Below are positions 1 through 7,263 of a DNA stretch of 64,000 bases, in pieces. How positions within the stretch are numbered: the stretch's first letter is position 1; every line of letters starts with the position of its first letter. The stretch lies in assembly GCF_013359735.1 (NCBI RefSeq), contig NZ_JABFMX010000007.1, positions 1 to 64,000 on the forward strand, given 5' to 3'. A program made the translations under genes and the position numbers. The stretch is from Arthrobacter sp. C9C5 (GTDB lineage Bacteria > Actinomycetota > Actinomycetes > Actinomycetales > Micrococcaceae). The notes beneath the pieces were generated by a model that saw only the letters and a list, made by a program, of their open reading frames with translations, was not told the origin of the DNA and ran no database searches.

Positions 1-1014
1 GCCTGGGGAGGAGCCGGGGGCGGCGGGACGGGCGCCGGATCTCGTGGCGCCGGATCTCGTGGCGCAGGGACGGTGGGGGCCGGCCGCGGCGCGGCTGAGG
101 CCGGCGGGGCGGGCGGTCTAGGCGTTGTGCCGGACGGTCGGTCCGGGGTGGCCGGCGCCGGCTGCGCTGCCCGGGCAGGCTGTCCGGTGGGCGACGCTTC
201 CCGTGTCAATGCCGCGAGCCGTGCCTGCTGGCGCTGCCGGTCCAGTGCATCCACCCGCGCTGATTCGAGTGCCACGGTGGTGTTGCGAAGGGTGGCGAGT
301 TGGCCGACCAGGACCGTCCGCTGCTCCGCGGCCTCTGACACTGCTTTCTGCCTGTCCGCGTCGGCGCGTTCCGGCGTCGGCCTTGCGGGATTCCGCGGTG
401 CGGGCAGCATCATCGGCGGCGCGGTCGGCCTCGGCGGCGGCATCCTTCGACGACTGGGCGGCGGCAGCGGCGGTCTCTGCTGATTGGAATGCGCGGGTGC
501 GGCTGGCGGCCACCGCCTCCAGCGTGGCGGCCTGTTGCAGCGCCTCGCCGTTCCCGCCGACAAGGCTGCCGAGCGCCGGCGTCATGCCGCCATTGCGGTA
601 AAGATCACCGGCGAGTTGGCCAATCAGCGTGCGCGCCTTTTTCTGCTCAGACTCGGCGGCCGCGGCCTTGGCTTCCGCCAGTTCGGCGGCATCCCGCCGG
701 ATCTGGAGTTCCACCAGGGCATCGGCGTAGGCGTTGTTGGCGGCGAGCGAGGTGGCCAGGCCGGCCTCCTTGGCCGCGGAAGCGTCCGCCAGGATCCGGT
801 CGATCCGGTTGACCTGATCCGCCGTCGCGCCTTCGCTGGCCTTCGCCGCGGCGATCTCACCGGGCGTCGGGAGTTCCGGCGTGGCCGGCATCCTCAGGCC
901 GGGGACGGACTTCGTGGCGGCCGGCGCGGCCTGGGCGGGGATCGCTAGCGTTCCGAGCAGCACGACGGCGGTGCACAGGGCGGCGGCCCTGCCGCCGGGT
1001 CCGGTCCAACTCAT
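1..1014 (-). CDS. Secreted coiled-coil protein, probable NlpC/P60-type cell-wall hydrolase N-terminus; frameshifted and cut by the left edge
   Basis: The first 40 residues form a Sec signal peptide (hydrophobic stretch, then AQA-AP cleavage site). They are followed by a long Ala/Glu/Lys/Arg-rich helical region of the kind that precedes the peptidase domain in actinobacterial NlpC/P60 proteins. The initial frame becomes Arg/Gly-rich nonsense after about residue 213 and stops at 118-120. One base away, from position 371 downward, the other frame continues the coiled coil (ERADADRQKAVSEAAEQ...), then a Pro/Ala linker with two APRDP units, and stays open to base 1. One extra base near 372 therefore splits the gene, either a real mutation or a base-call error. 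The catalytic domain would lie outside the window, so the peptidase call is inferred. The leader upstream is highly structured. Confidence 0.6.
32..61. repeat. Two perfect 15-bp tandem repeats in the proline-rich linker
   Basis: The unit GCGCCGGATCTCGTG occurs at 32-46 and 47-61 and begins a third time. On the minus strand, in the corrected frame of the cell-wall gene, it encodes APRDP twice. Such in-frame repeats are common in Pro-rich linkers and probably vary in copy number. Confidence 0.85.
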
Positions 1015-1131
1015 GGAAAAACCTCGCTGCAGTCAGGCTGGCGCGAGCGAGGTCTGAAATTGGCGCATGAAAAAGCCCCTCTGCGGATCGCCCAGCAGGG
1101 ACGAGGCTACGTGCCAAATACCACTTTGGCA
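1015..1131 (-). promoter_or_regulatory. Structured 5' leader with two terminator-like hairpins and a 20-bp dyad
   Basis: Read on the minus strand toward the start codon at 1014, three structures occur. A perfect dyad TGCCAAA-N6-TTTGGCA lies at 1112-1131. A hairpin at 1075-1107 (GCCTC..CTGC pairing with GCAG.GGGGC) is followed by TTTTT. A perfect 8-bp stem ACCTCGCT/AGCGAGGT at 1021-1053 is also followed by TTTTT. The only Shine-Dalgarno-like bases (GAGG) sit in the 3' arm of this last stem, 7-8 nt before the ATG, so the stem could control both termination and translation. Actinobacterial cell-wall hydrolase genes are known to carry c-di-AMP (ydaO) riboswitches, but this leader seems short for one and I cannot match its conserved core. 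Confidence 0.45.
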
Positions 1132-1201
1132 ACAGGAGTAACATCAATAACATAAACAACAACAATGTCATTTGGTCACATTCGCCTCGGCGTGTCGAGC
1201 T

Positions 1202-1220
1202 CCCCGGCGGGTGGCCGGGG
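1202..1220 (-). terminator. Stem-loop downstream of the CDF transporter gene
   Basis: A perfect 7-bp stem CCCCGGC/GCCGGGG with a 5-nt loop lies 38 bases past the stop codon of the cation transporter. There is no T-run after it, so it may be a weak terminator or an mRNA 3'-end stabiliser. Confidence 0.4.
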
Positions 1221-1257
1221 CGCGGCAGATGGACCCTTACAGCGCTGCGCCGGCCGG

Positions 1258-2178
1258 TCAGGCGTGCTGGTGCGCCTCGTGCTCCGCGTGGGTGGCCGGT
1301 TCGAGCTGGAAGGTGCAATGTTCGGTGTCGAAGTGCGAGCCCAGGCAGGCGACCAGCTTGTCCAGCACCCTGTCGGCGCCGCGGGCGCCCAGCGCCGCGT
1401 CCTCCACGACCACGTGTGCGGAGAACACCGGCACCCCCGAGGTGATGGTCCAGATGTGGATGTCGTGGACGGACACCACGCCGTCGACGGCCAGGATATG
1501 TTCGCGGATCATCTGGACGTCCACGCCCTTGGGAGTGGCTTCAAGGAGCACGTCCACGACGTCCCGGAGGAGGTGCCAGGCCCGGGGCAGGATCATCAGC
1601 GCGATCAGGATCGAGGCGATGGTGTCCGCGGCCTGGTAGCCGGTGACCATGATGACGATAGCGGCGACTATGACGGCGAAGGAGCCCAACAGGTCGCCCA
1701 GGACTTCCAGGTACGCGCCGCGGACGTTGAGGCTTTCCTTCTGGGCGCCGCGGAGGATCAACAGCGAGACCAGGTTGGCGACCGCGCCCAGGACGGCGGC
1801 GAAAAGCATGACGTCGGTGTGGACCTCGGGAGCCGAGCCAAGGCGCCGGATGGCCTCGGTGAAGATGACCACGGAAATGACGATCAGGACCAGCGCGTTG
1901 GCCAGCGCGGCCAGGACCTCCGCCCGCTGGTAGCCGTAGGTCCTCGCATCGCTCGCCGGCCGCGCGGCAATCCAGGCCGCCAGCAGCGCGATGAAGACGC
2001 CGGCGGCGTCGGAGAGCATGTGCCCGGCATCGGCCAGCAGGGCCAGCGAGCCGGAGACCAGGGCGCCCACGACCTGGATCAGGACCACGGACAGGGTGAT
2101 GCCCAGCACGGCGATCAGGCGCTTGCGGTGCCTCCCGGTCGCCGTAATCCCGTGTGAATGGCTGTGGTCGTGTCCCAT
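1258..2178 (-). CDS. CDF-family cation (zinc) efflux transporter
   Basis: This cation diffusion facilitator of 306 aa probably exports Zn2+ (possibly Co2+ or Cd2+) in exchange for protons at the plasma membrane. The N-terminus is His-rich (GHDHSHSHG). Six membrane segments fill residues about 20-205. The metal-site motif LADAGHMLSDAAG (H-x3-D) sits in the second segment. A C-terminal cytoplasmic ferredoxin-like domain begins after about residue 210 and contains HDIHIWTITSG. Length and order match CzcD/ZitB proteins. It is read in the same direction as the cell-wall gene downstream but separated from it by a stem-loop. No metal regulator is adjacent. Confidence 0.93.
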   Translation of the reverse strand: MGHDHSHSHGITATGRHRKRLIAVLGITLSVVLIQVVGALVSGSLALLADAGHMLSDAAGVFIALLAAWIAARPASDARTYGYQRAEVLAALANALVLIVISVVIFTEAIRRLGSAPEVHTDVMLFAAVLGAVANLVSLLILRGAQKESLNVRGAYLEVLGDLLGSFAVIVAAIVIMVTGYQAADTIASILIALMILPRAWHLLRDVVDVLLEATPKGVDVQMIREHILAVDGVVSVHDIHIWTITSGVPVFSAHVVVEDAALGARGADRVLDKLVACLGSHFDTEHCTFQLEPATHAEHEAHQHA

Positions 2179-2207
2179 GCCTCCAAGGCTAGTCCCACCG
2201 GAGGCGG

Positions 2208-2663
2208 CTAGCCCCAGCCGAGATCGTGCAGCCGCTCGTCGCTAATGCCGAAATGGTGTGCGATCTCATGGACCACGGTGACCGTCACTTCCTCGACCAC
2301 GTCCTCGCGGGAGGCGCAGAGGTCCAGGATCGGCTGGCGGTAGATGGTGATCCGGTCCGGCAGCGAGCCTGCGTCCCACCAAGAATCCCGCTCGGTCAGC
2401 GGCACGCCCTCATAGAGGCCCAGCAGCACCGTGTCCGGGTCCTCGCCCGGTTGCGGGGTGTAGTCGTCCTCGATGAAGACCGCCACGTTGTCCATGGTCT
2501 TCGCCAGTTCCGGCGGGATCCGGTCCAGGGCGTCGCCCACCGCGGCTTCGAATTCGTCCTCGGACATCGGGAACGGTCCGTGGTGGCCGTCGAGGTTGTT
2601 TTGGCCGTCGTCGTCGTTCCCGCTGGGCACGATCGGCAGGCCGGGTGGGAGGGATGCGGGCAT
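2208..2663 (-). CDS. Small metallopeptidase-like protein (zincin, DUF1025 family)
   Basis: The protein has 151 aa and a single zinc-binding HExxH motif near its C-terminus (VVHEIAHHFGISDERL), preceded by a conserved EDEFEAAVGDALDRIPPEL segment. These are the hallmarks of the minimal actinobacterial metallopeptidase family whose substrate is unknown. It has no signal peptide or membrane segment, so it is expected in the cytoplasm. The first 32 residues are acidic and low in complexity, and an internal start at the Met of MSEDEFEAAV is possible. It lies 10 nt downstream of the EamA transporter gene, so the two are probably co-transcribed. Confidence 0.85.
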   Translation of the reverse strand: MPASLPPGLPIVPSGNDDDGQNNLDGHHGPFPMSEDEFEAAVGDALDRIPPELAKTMDNVAVFIEDDYTPQPGEDPDTVLLGLYEGVPLTERDSWWDAGSLPDRITIYRQPILDLCASREDVVEEVTVTVVHEIAHHFGISDERLHDLGWG

Positions 2664-2673
2664 ACCGGGAACT

Positions 2674-3693
2674 CTATGCCCTGGCCGGTGCGCCCTGCAG
2701 CGGCCGGGAACGGCGCCGGGTCAGTGCGACACCGGCGAGGCAGATCACGCCGCCCACCAGGCCCCAGATGGTGGGGATCTCACCCAGCACCAGCCAGGAG
2801 ATCAGGATGGTGGTCCCGGGCACCAGGTAGGTGGTGGCGGCAAGCCGTCCGGCGTCGATCAAGGAGAGCGCGTAGGCCCAGGTGGTGAACGCGATCGCAG
2901 TGGGAAAGACGCCGAGGTACACCAGCCCCAGCGTTGCGGGCAGCGGCGCCGCGTGCAGTTCAGCGACGAGTTGGCCGCTAAAGGGCAGGCAGCACACGGC
3001 GCCCACCATGATGCCGAACCAGGTGGCCTGGGCCGCGGGGAACTTCCGGAGCACCGGCTTCTGCACGATCACGCTCACCGCCGCGAGGCCGGCCGCGAGC
3101 AGGCAGAGCAGCACGCCGGCGACGTCCGCCGTCGAGCGCTGGCCGGAACCGAGGGCGATCACCGCCACGCCGCCGAACGCGACCAGGCTGCCGATGATCA
3201 GCCAGCGCGGGAAGCCTTCCTTCAGGATGATCCCGGCCATCACGGCGACGAGGATGGGATTGACGTTGATCAGCAGGGCCGCGGTGCCGGCGTCGAGCAT
3301 GTGTTCGGCGGCGTTCAGGGCAACGTTGTACCCGCCGAACCACATCACGCCGTAGGCCAGGATGGGCCACCACTCGCGGCCCTTGGGGAACACTGCGGCC
3401 TTGCGGAACTTTGGCAGCACCACGAGGCCAAGGACGACGGCGGCCACGGCGAGGCGTCCCAGGGTCAGCGGCCCGGGGGAGAAGCTGGGCCCGACGGCAC
3501 GGATGCCCACGAAGGCCGACGCCCAGAGCACCACGGTGACCACGACGGCGGCGATTCCGAGCCCGCTGATCTGCCCTGGCCGAAGGGCTGGCCGCGTTGC
3601 GGGGGGCGGGGCGGCATGCGAGGCCGCATCGTCGGTGCTGTCAGGATGCGTGCTGTCCGGGGAGGGGGAGCCTGTCTCGGCTGTTGTTGCCAT
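2674..3693 (-). CDS. EamA/DMT-family transporter
   Basis: This 339-aa inner-membrane protein has ten hydrophobic segments arranged as two EamA repeats (residues about 45-175 and 185-325). Members of this drug/metabolite superfamily move amino acids, nucleotides or other metabolites. The substrate cannot be deduced here. The N-terminal 40 residues are a Pro/Ala/Ser-rich cytoplasmic tail typical of actinobacterial members. The gene sits between the small zincin (same strand, 10 nt downstream) and a lysG-like regulator. Confidence 0.9.
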   Translation of the reverse strand: MATTAETGSPSPDSTHPDSTDDAASHAAPPPATRPALRPGQISGLGIAAVVVTVVLWASAFVGIRAVGPSFSPGPLTLGRLAVAAVVLGLVVLPKFRKAAVFPKGREWWPILAYGVMWFGGYNVALNAAEHMLDAGTAALLINVNPILVAVMAGIILKEGFPRWLIIGSLVAFGGVAVIALGSGQRSTADVAGVLLCLLAAGLAAVSVIVQKPVLRKFPAAQATWFGIMVGAVCCLPFSGQLVAELHAAPLPATLGLVYLGVFPTAIAFTTWAYALSLIDAGRLAATTYLVPGTTILISWLVLGEIPTIWGLVGGVICLAGVALTRRRSRPLQGAPARA

Positions 3694-3790
3694 GCTGCCA
3701 ATCTAGCCCGTGCGGCGGCCAGGCAGCTGGCGGAAATCGGTCAGGTCTAGTCGGTTTACTGCCAAAATGCAGCCAGCCCCAGCGCCGCGC

Positions 3791-3835
3791 CCGGCCCTGA
3801 TTCACCGGCCCTGCTCACCGGCCCTGATTCACCGG
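3791..3835. repeat. Three imperfect 13-14-bp tandem repeats
   Basis: Units CCGGCCCTGATTCA (3791-3804), CCGGCCCTGCTCA (3805-3817) and CCGGCCCTGATTCA (3818-3831) follow each other directly and end in CCGG. The third unit contains the TGA stop (minus strand, 3829-3831) of the LysR-type regulator, so slippage could alter the gene's 3' end. Confidence 0.8.
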
Positions 3836-4710
3836 AGCGGGCGGGCGGCGGCCTGGATGGCGGCCGCGACCTCCTCAAGTGCGGCCGATCCGTGCCGCCA
3901 TTGCTGCCAGTGCAGCGGAACATCCACGTGCGCCGCGGGATCCAGGGCGGCCATCGTGCCGCGCTGCAGTTCCTCCGATACTTCGATTTCGGGGAGCAGC
4001 CCCCAGCCCATCCCCCAGCGGATGGCTTCGCCGAACTCGTGGGCGGCCGGAATGTAATGCCGGGGCGGCTTCAGTGCCGTACGGCTCACCGACCGGAGGT
4101 ATCGGTCCTGCAAATCATCCTCGCGGTCGAAAACGATGACCGGGGCGGCGGCGAGGGCATCCGCCGTGGCGCCGCCGGGAAACCACCGGGCGGCGAAGCC
4201 GGGGGTGCAGACCGGCAGGTAGCGCATGACACCCAGCCGCCGTGAGGTGCAGCCGGGCGCCGCCTCGGCCGTGGTGGTGATGGCAGCGGCTGCAGCGCCG
4301 CTGCGCTGGAGCTCCAGCGAATAGTCCTGGTCCTCGCGGAGAATCTCGAGCTGGACCCTTCCCGCCACCGCGGCCAGTCCGGCCAGCGCCCAGGTGTGCA
4401 GGGAGTCGCTGTTGATCACCAGGGTCAGGCGCGTCCGCCCGTGCGGTTCCTCCGGCTGCAGCTCCTCGGCGAGGTCTGCGGAGAGGAGCTCCAGCTGCCG
4501 GGCAAACCGCACCACCGCCTGGCCGGACTCCGTGAGTCCTGCCGGCCGGGCCCGGGTGAGCACGGGGCGGCCGACGGCGGCCTCAAGGGCACGGATCCGC
4601 TGGCTGATGGCCGAGGGGGTCACGGATAAGTGGACGGCTGCGGCGTCGAAGCTTCCGTGCGTGACGATGGCAGCCAGCGTGCGGGCCTGCTCGGGGGAGA
4701 TGTCCATCAT
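3829..4710 (-). CDS. lysG: LysR-family regulator, LysG/ArgP subfamily
   Basis: This 293-aa LysR-type activator has an N-terminal winged helix-turn-helix (residues about 4-60, with SFDAAAVHLSVTPSAISQRI) and a C-terminal effector domain. The wording of the HTH is characteristic of ArgP/IciA/LysG proteins, which sense lysine or arginine and activate a divergently transcribed LysE/ArgO exporter. That is exactly the arrangement here: the gene starts 44-68 bp from a LysE gene on the other strand. Two consecutive ATG codons open the frame (4710 and 4707). A dyad in the intergenic region is a candidate binding site. Confidence 0.88.
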   Translation of the reverse strand: MMDISPEQARTLAAIVTHGSFDAAAVHLSVTPSAISQRIRALEAAVGRPVLTRARPAGLTESGQAVVRFARQLELLSADLAEELQPEEPHGRTRLTLVINSDSLHTWALAGLAAVAGRVQLEILREDQDYSLELQRSGAAAAAITTTAEAAPGCTSRRLGVMRYLPVCTPGFAARWFPGGATADALAAAPVIVFDREDDLQDRYLRSVSRTALKPPRHYIPAAHEFGEAIRWGMGWGLLPEIEVSEELQRGTMAALDPAAHVDVPLHWQQWRHGSAALEEVAAAIQAAARPLR

Positions 4711-4715
4711 TAGCC

Positions 4716-4740
4716 AATCTTATGTGGCATCAGAAAGATT
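4716..4740. promoter_or_regulatory. Candidate LysG operator in the lysG-lysE divergent promoter
   Basis: AATCTT (4716-4721) and AAGATT (4735-4740) form an interrupted dyad with a 13-nt spacer immediately beside the lysG start. LysR-type proteins bind T-N11-A dyads of this kind in divergent promoters. Identity as a LysG site is inferred from position only. Confidence 0.5.
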
Positions 4741-4778
4741 AGCTGGCTTCATATTTGGCTGGCGCTTACCGTCGAAGG

Positions 4779-5381
4779 GTGATCCTTCCCCTGTTTTCCG
4801 GCCTCTCCGCCGGCCTGTCGCTCATTGTCGCCATCGGCGCGCAGAATGCCTTCGTCCTCCGCCAGGGCATCCAGCGCTCCCATGTGGCCATGGTGGTGGC
4901 TGTCTGTGCCGTATCGGACCTGGTGCTGATCGTGCTGGGCGTCGCCGGCATCGGCGTCCTCTTGGACCGGGCGCCCGCCGCCCTCGTGGTGATCAAGTGG
5001 GCGGGGGCCGCGTTTTTGCTCGTCTACGGAGCCCTCGCGGCCCGGCGCGCGGTCCGCGGGGAACAGCTGGACCTGCCCGGGGACAAGCCCCCGGGCAGCA
5101 GGGCGGCCGTGCTGGCCACCTGCCTGGCCTTCACCTGGCTGAACCCGCACGTCTACCTGGACACCGTCTTGCTGCTTGGGTCGCTCGCGGCCGCCCACGG
5201 CGAGTCCGGACGCTGGTGGTTCGCGGCCGGCGCTGGCCTAGGAAGCATCGCCTGGTTCACCGCCCTCGGCGCGGGGGCGCGATTCCTGACCTCCCTGTTC
5301 CGGCGCCGGGCGGCTTGGCGGGTGCTCGACGCCGCAATCGCCGTCGTGATGATCACCCTTGCCGTGTTGTTGCTAGCCTGA
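4779..5381 (+). CDS. lysE: LysE/ArgO-family amino-acid exporter
   Basis: This membrane exporter of basic amino acids (lysine/arginine) has about 200 aa and six hydrophobic segments. The opening LSLIVAIGAQNAFVLRQGI is the LysE/ArgO signature, and FTWLNPHVYLDTV in the middle is also conserved. I chose GTG 4779 because the translation then begins exactly as other family members do. An in-frame TTG at 4755 would add eight non-conserved residues, and neither start has a well-spaced ribosome site. The gene is divergent from the lysG-like regulator, which should activate it when the amino acid accumulates. Confidence 0.9.
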   Translation: MILPLFSGLSAGLSLIVAIGAQNAFVLRQGIQRSHVAMVVAVCAVSDLVLIVLGVAGIGVLLDRAPAALVVIKWAGAAFLLVYGALAARRAVRGEQLDLPGDKPPGSRAAVLATCLAFTWLNPHVYLDTVLLLGSLAAAHGESGRWWFAAGAGLGSIAWFTALGAGARFLTSLFRRRAAWRVLDAAIAVVMITLAVLLLA

Positions 5382-5405
5382 GCGCCGCGCCCGCCTGGGC
5401 CGTCC

Positions 5406-6440
5406 CTACTGTTCGCGTCCCGACCACTCAAGGAGCCGATCCACCGGCCAGGTGGTGATGATCCGCTCCGCGGGGACGCCGTTCCGGACGGCCCGCTCCG
5501 CGCCGTACTGCAGGAAGTCCAGCTGGCCCGGAGCGTGCGCGTCGCTGTCGATGCTGAAGAGGCAGCCGGCGTCGAGCGCGAGCTGGATCAGTTCATCCGG
5601 GGGATCCTGCCGCTCCGGCCGCGCGTTGATTTCGACGGCGACGTCGTTCGCCGCGCATGCCGCGAACACACGCTTCGCGTCAAAGTCCGAGGGCGGCCTC
5701 GTACCGCGGGAGCCGTTCAGGAGCCGGCCCGTGCAGTGGCCCAGCACCCTGGTGTGCGGATCCTCGATCCCGGCCAGCATCCGCCGGGTCATGGTCCGGC
5801 TGTCCGAGCGGAGCTTTGAGTGCACGCTCGCCACCACGATGTCCAGACGGTCCAGCAGTTCCGGCGCCTGGTCCAGCGTCCCGTCCTCCAGAATGTCGAC
5901 CTCAATGCCGGAGAGCAGCCGGACCTGTGGGTGGTCTGTGCTAGCCCGCGCGGCGCCGATCCCCGCGATCACATCCAGCTGCTCGGTGAGGCGTTCGGCG
6001 CTGAGGCCGTTCGCGATCCTGAGCGTGGGCGAGTGGTCGGTCAGGGCCAGATACTCGCGGCCCAGCATCCGGGCCGCGTCCAGCATGGACTCGATCGGCG
6101 AGCCGCCGTCGGACCAGTCGCTGTGCGTGTGCAGGTCGCCGCGGAGGTCCGCCAGCAGTTCATGGCCGCCGGCGGCGAGGGGCTCGGCGCCGCGTTCCCG
6201 CAGGTCCGCAAGGTAGCCGGGAACGCCGCCGTCGACCGCCTGCGCAATCACCTCAAACGTCCGGTCGCCGATCCCCTTCATCCGTTTCAGCCGGCCGTCC
6301 GCCGTCCGTGCCGCCAGTTCCGCGGGGGAGAAGCCGCCGATGAGCTCTGCCGCCTTGCGGAACGCCTGCACCTTGAAGGTGGTGGCGCGTTCGCGTTCGA
6401 GCCAGAAAGCGATCTCATTGAGGGCAGCGGTGGCGTCCAT
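5406..6440 (-). CDS. PHP-domain protein with helix-hairpin-helix N-terminus (PolX C-terminal-like)
   Basis: The protein has 344 aa. Residues about 1-70 hold a helix-hairpin-helix region (RLKRMKGIGDRTFEVIAQAV). Residues about 100-335 are a PHP metallo-phosphoesterase domain with the first metal motif DLHTHSDWSDGG, then LALTDHSP, and a final SIDSDAH. This is the architecture of the PHP half of family X DNA polymerases without the polymerase, and such proteins are often annotated as histidinol-phosphatase-like. A role in DNA or phosphate-ester metabolism is likely, with unknown substrate. It stands alone on the minus strand. Confidence 0.85.
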   Translation of the reverse strand: MDATAALNEIAFWLERERATTFKVQAFRKAAELIGGFSPAELAARTADGRLKRMKGIGDRTFEVIAQAVDGGVPGYLADLRERGAEPLAAGGHELLADLRGDLHTHSDWSDGGSPIESMLDAARMLGREYLALTDHSPTLRIANGLSAERLTEQLDVIAGIGAARASTDHPQVRLLSGIEVDILEDGTLDQAPELLDRLDIVVASVHSKLRSDSRTMTRRMLAGIEDPHTRVLGHCTGRLLNGSRGTRPPSDFDAKRVFAACAANDVAVEINARPERQDPPDELIQLALDAGCLFSIDSDAHAPGQLDFLQYGAERAVRNGVPAERIITTWPVDRLLEWSGREQ

Positions 6441-6527
6441 CTGACCATCATCCGCACAGCCGCACGGGCCCTGTCCAGAGCTTATTCCCGGGTTGTGGGG
6501 TGGATTTTGGAGATTCCGGAAGTTGGC

Positions 6528-6543
6528 CCTATAGTTTTATAGG
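6528..6543. promoter_or_regulatory. AT-rich palindrome upstream of the tRNA cluster
   Basis: CCTATA-gttt-TATAGG is a perfect 6-bp inverted repeat about 95 bp before tRNA-Glu, in a stretch far richer in A/T than its surroundings. It could overlap a -10 element for the PHP gene or the tRNA transcript, or be an operator. Nothing else in 6441-6637 looks like a gene. Confidence 0.3.
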
Positions 6544-6578
6544 TCCAGTTCGGAGGAACCCGAAGGGAACAAAAACGG

Positions 6579-6600
6579 AAGGCTTCGGCCCTTAATTTTT
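6579..6600 (+). terminator. Terminator-like hairpin with TTCG loop and T-run
   Basis: AAGGC-TTCG-GC(C)CTT followed by AATTTTT lies just before tRNA-Glu. It resembles a short rho-independent terminator on the plus strand. What transcript it would end is unclear because no plus-strand gene precedes it closely. Confidence 0.4.
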
Positions 6601-6637
6601 GCCCTTGTTTCAGTGGGTTTTACCGGATGGCGTCCTG

Positions 6638-6710
6638 GCCCCCATCGTCTAGCGGCCTAGGACACCGCCCTTTCACGGCGGCGGCACGGGTTCGAATCCC
6701 GTTGGGGGTA
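6638..6710 (+). tRNA. tRNA-Glu (TTC)
   Basis: This is a 73-nt cloverleaf. The acceptor GCCCCCA pairs with TGGGGGT (closing G-U wobble), with discriminator A. The T-loop sequence GGTTCGAATCCC is standard. The anticodon loop CTTTCAC gives anticodon TTC for GAA/GAG codons. CCA is not encoded. It is the first of three tRNA genes in tandem. Confidence 0.97.
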
Positions 6711-6821
6711 CGCAAGGAAGTGGTCAGGCCGGATGAAAAAGTCTGGTAGGCTAAAGGCCTTGAAAAATTGCGGTAGCGATACGGCAAGCAGCAAGAAACA
6801 GCAGTAAAGCAGTACAAGCAA

Positions 6822-6895
6822 GGCCCTGTAGCGCAGTTGGTTAGCGCGCCGCCCTGTCACGGCGGAGGTCGCGGGTTCAAGTCCCGTCAGGGTCG
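6822..6895 (+). tRNA. tRNA-Asp (GTC)
   Basis: This is a 74-nt cloverleaf with acceptor GGCCCTG/CAGGGTC, D-arm GCGCAGTTGGTTAGCGC, anticodon loop CTGTCAC (GTC) and T-arm GCGGGTTCAAGTCCCGT. The discriminator is G, as expected for aspartate. CCA is not encoded. The 111-nt spacer after tRNA-Glu is A-rich with no gene. Confidence 0.97.
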
Positions 6896-6943
6896 CTCTG
6901 ATTGCCAGAAGAAATTCCGGCCGTCATGGTGACATGTCACCTA

Positions 6944-7016
6944 GGCTCTGTAGCTCAGTTGGTAGAGCGTTCGACTGAAAATCGAAAGGTCACCGGATCG
7001 ACGCCGGTCGGAGCCA
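6944..7016 (+). tRNA. tRNA-Phe (GAA)
   Basis: This is a 73-nt cloverleaf with acceptor GGCTCTG/CGGAGCC, D-arm GCTCAGTTGGTAGAGC, anticodon loop CTGAAAA (GAA) and T-arm with the variant GGATCGACGCC. CCA follows at 7017-7019, so unlike its two neighbours this tRNA has a genome-encoded CCA end. A terminator begins 10 nt later. Confidence 0.97.
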
Positions 7017-7025
7017 CCACTGGGA

Positions 7026-7056
7026 AGCATCAGTTCATAAACGAACTGGTGCTTTT
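7026..7056 (+). terminator. Rho-independent terminator after the tRNA cluster
   Basis: An 11-bp stem AGCATCAGTTC/GAACTGGTGCT (one mismatch or wobble) with a 6-nt loop ends in TTTT, 10 nt beyond tRNA-Phe. It should end the Glu-Asp-Phe transcript. Confidence 0.85.
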
Positions 7057-7065
7057 CGTCTTTAA

Positions 7066-7131
7066 CCCATCGACTGCTCCGCAGGTGCCCTTTTGGGGCG
7101 TGAAAAAGGCCCTTATGGAGCAATCGATGGG
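7066..7131. repeat. 15-bp imperfect inverted repeat enclosing a smaller hairpin
   Basis: CCCATCGACTGCTCC (7066-7080) and GGAGCAATCGATGGG (7117-7131) are reverse complements except for one base, around a 36-nt loop. The loop contains a further hairpin GCCC-TTTTG-GGGC. The structure lies between the tRNA terminator and the lipoprotein gene and has no protein-coding role that I can see. It may be a second terminator, a processing site or a small repeat element. Confidence 0.7.
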
Positions 7132-7263
7132 TGCTCGATGGCGGCATACGCGGTTGGGGACACACCGACACTCAGGGCTAGACTCGCACGCTGGGGAAGA
7201 ACGCCATCGTTGCGGACCGTCCCTGGACGGGTCCGCGGCGCAAGTCCGACCAGAAGAGTGATT

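Noticed and set aside
1165..2157. Long plus-strand frame opposite the CDF transporter (also long frames opposite kdpABCD and others)
   Set aside because: These are rich in Asp, Gly, His and Gln in antisense of clear genes, as expected for high-GC DNA with third-position bias. No motif or ribosome site supports them.
6528..6543. CCTATA-gttt-TATAGG as a definite regulator-binding site
   Set aside because: A single short AT palindrome near tRNA promoters may be chance, so it is kept only as a low-confidence feature.
6620..6860. Small minus-strand frames across the tRNA genes
   Set aside because: They overlap tRNA-Glu and tRNA-Asp in antisense and lack ribosome sites or family features.
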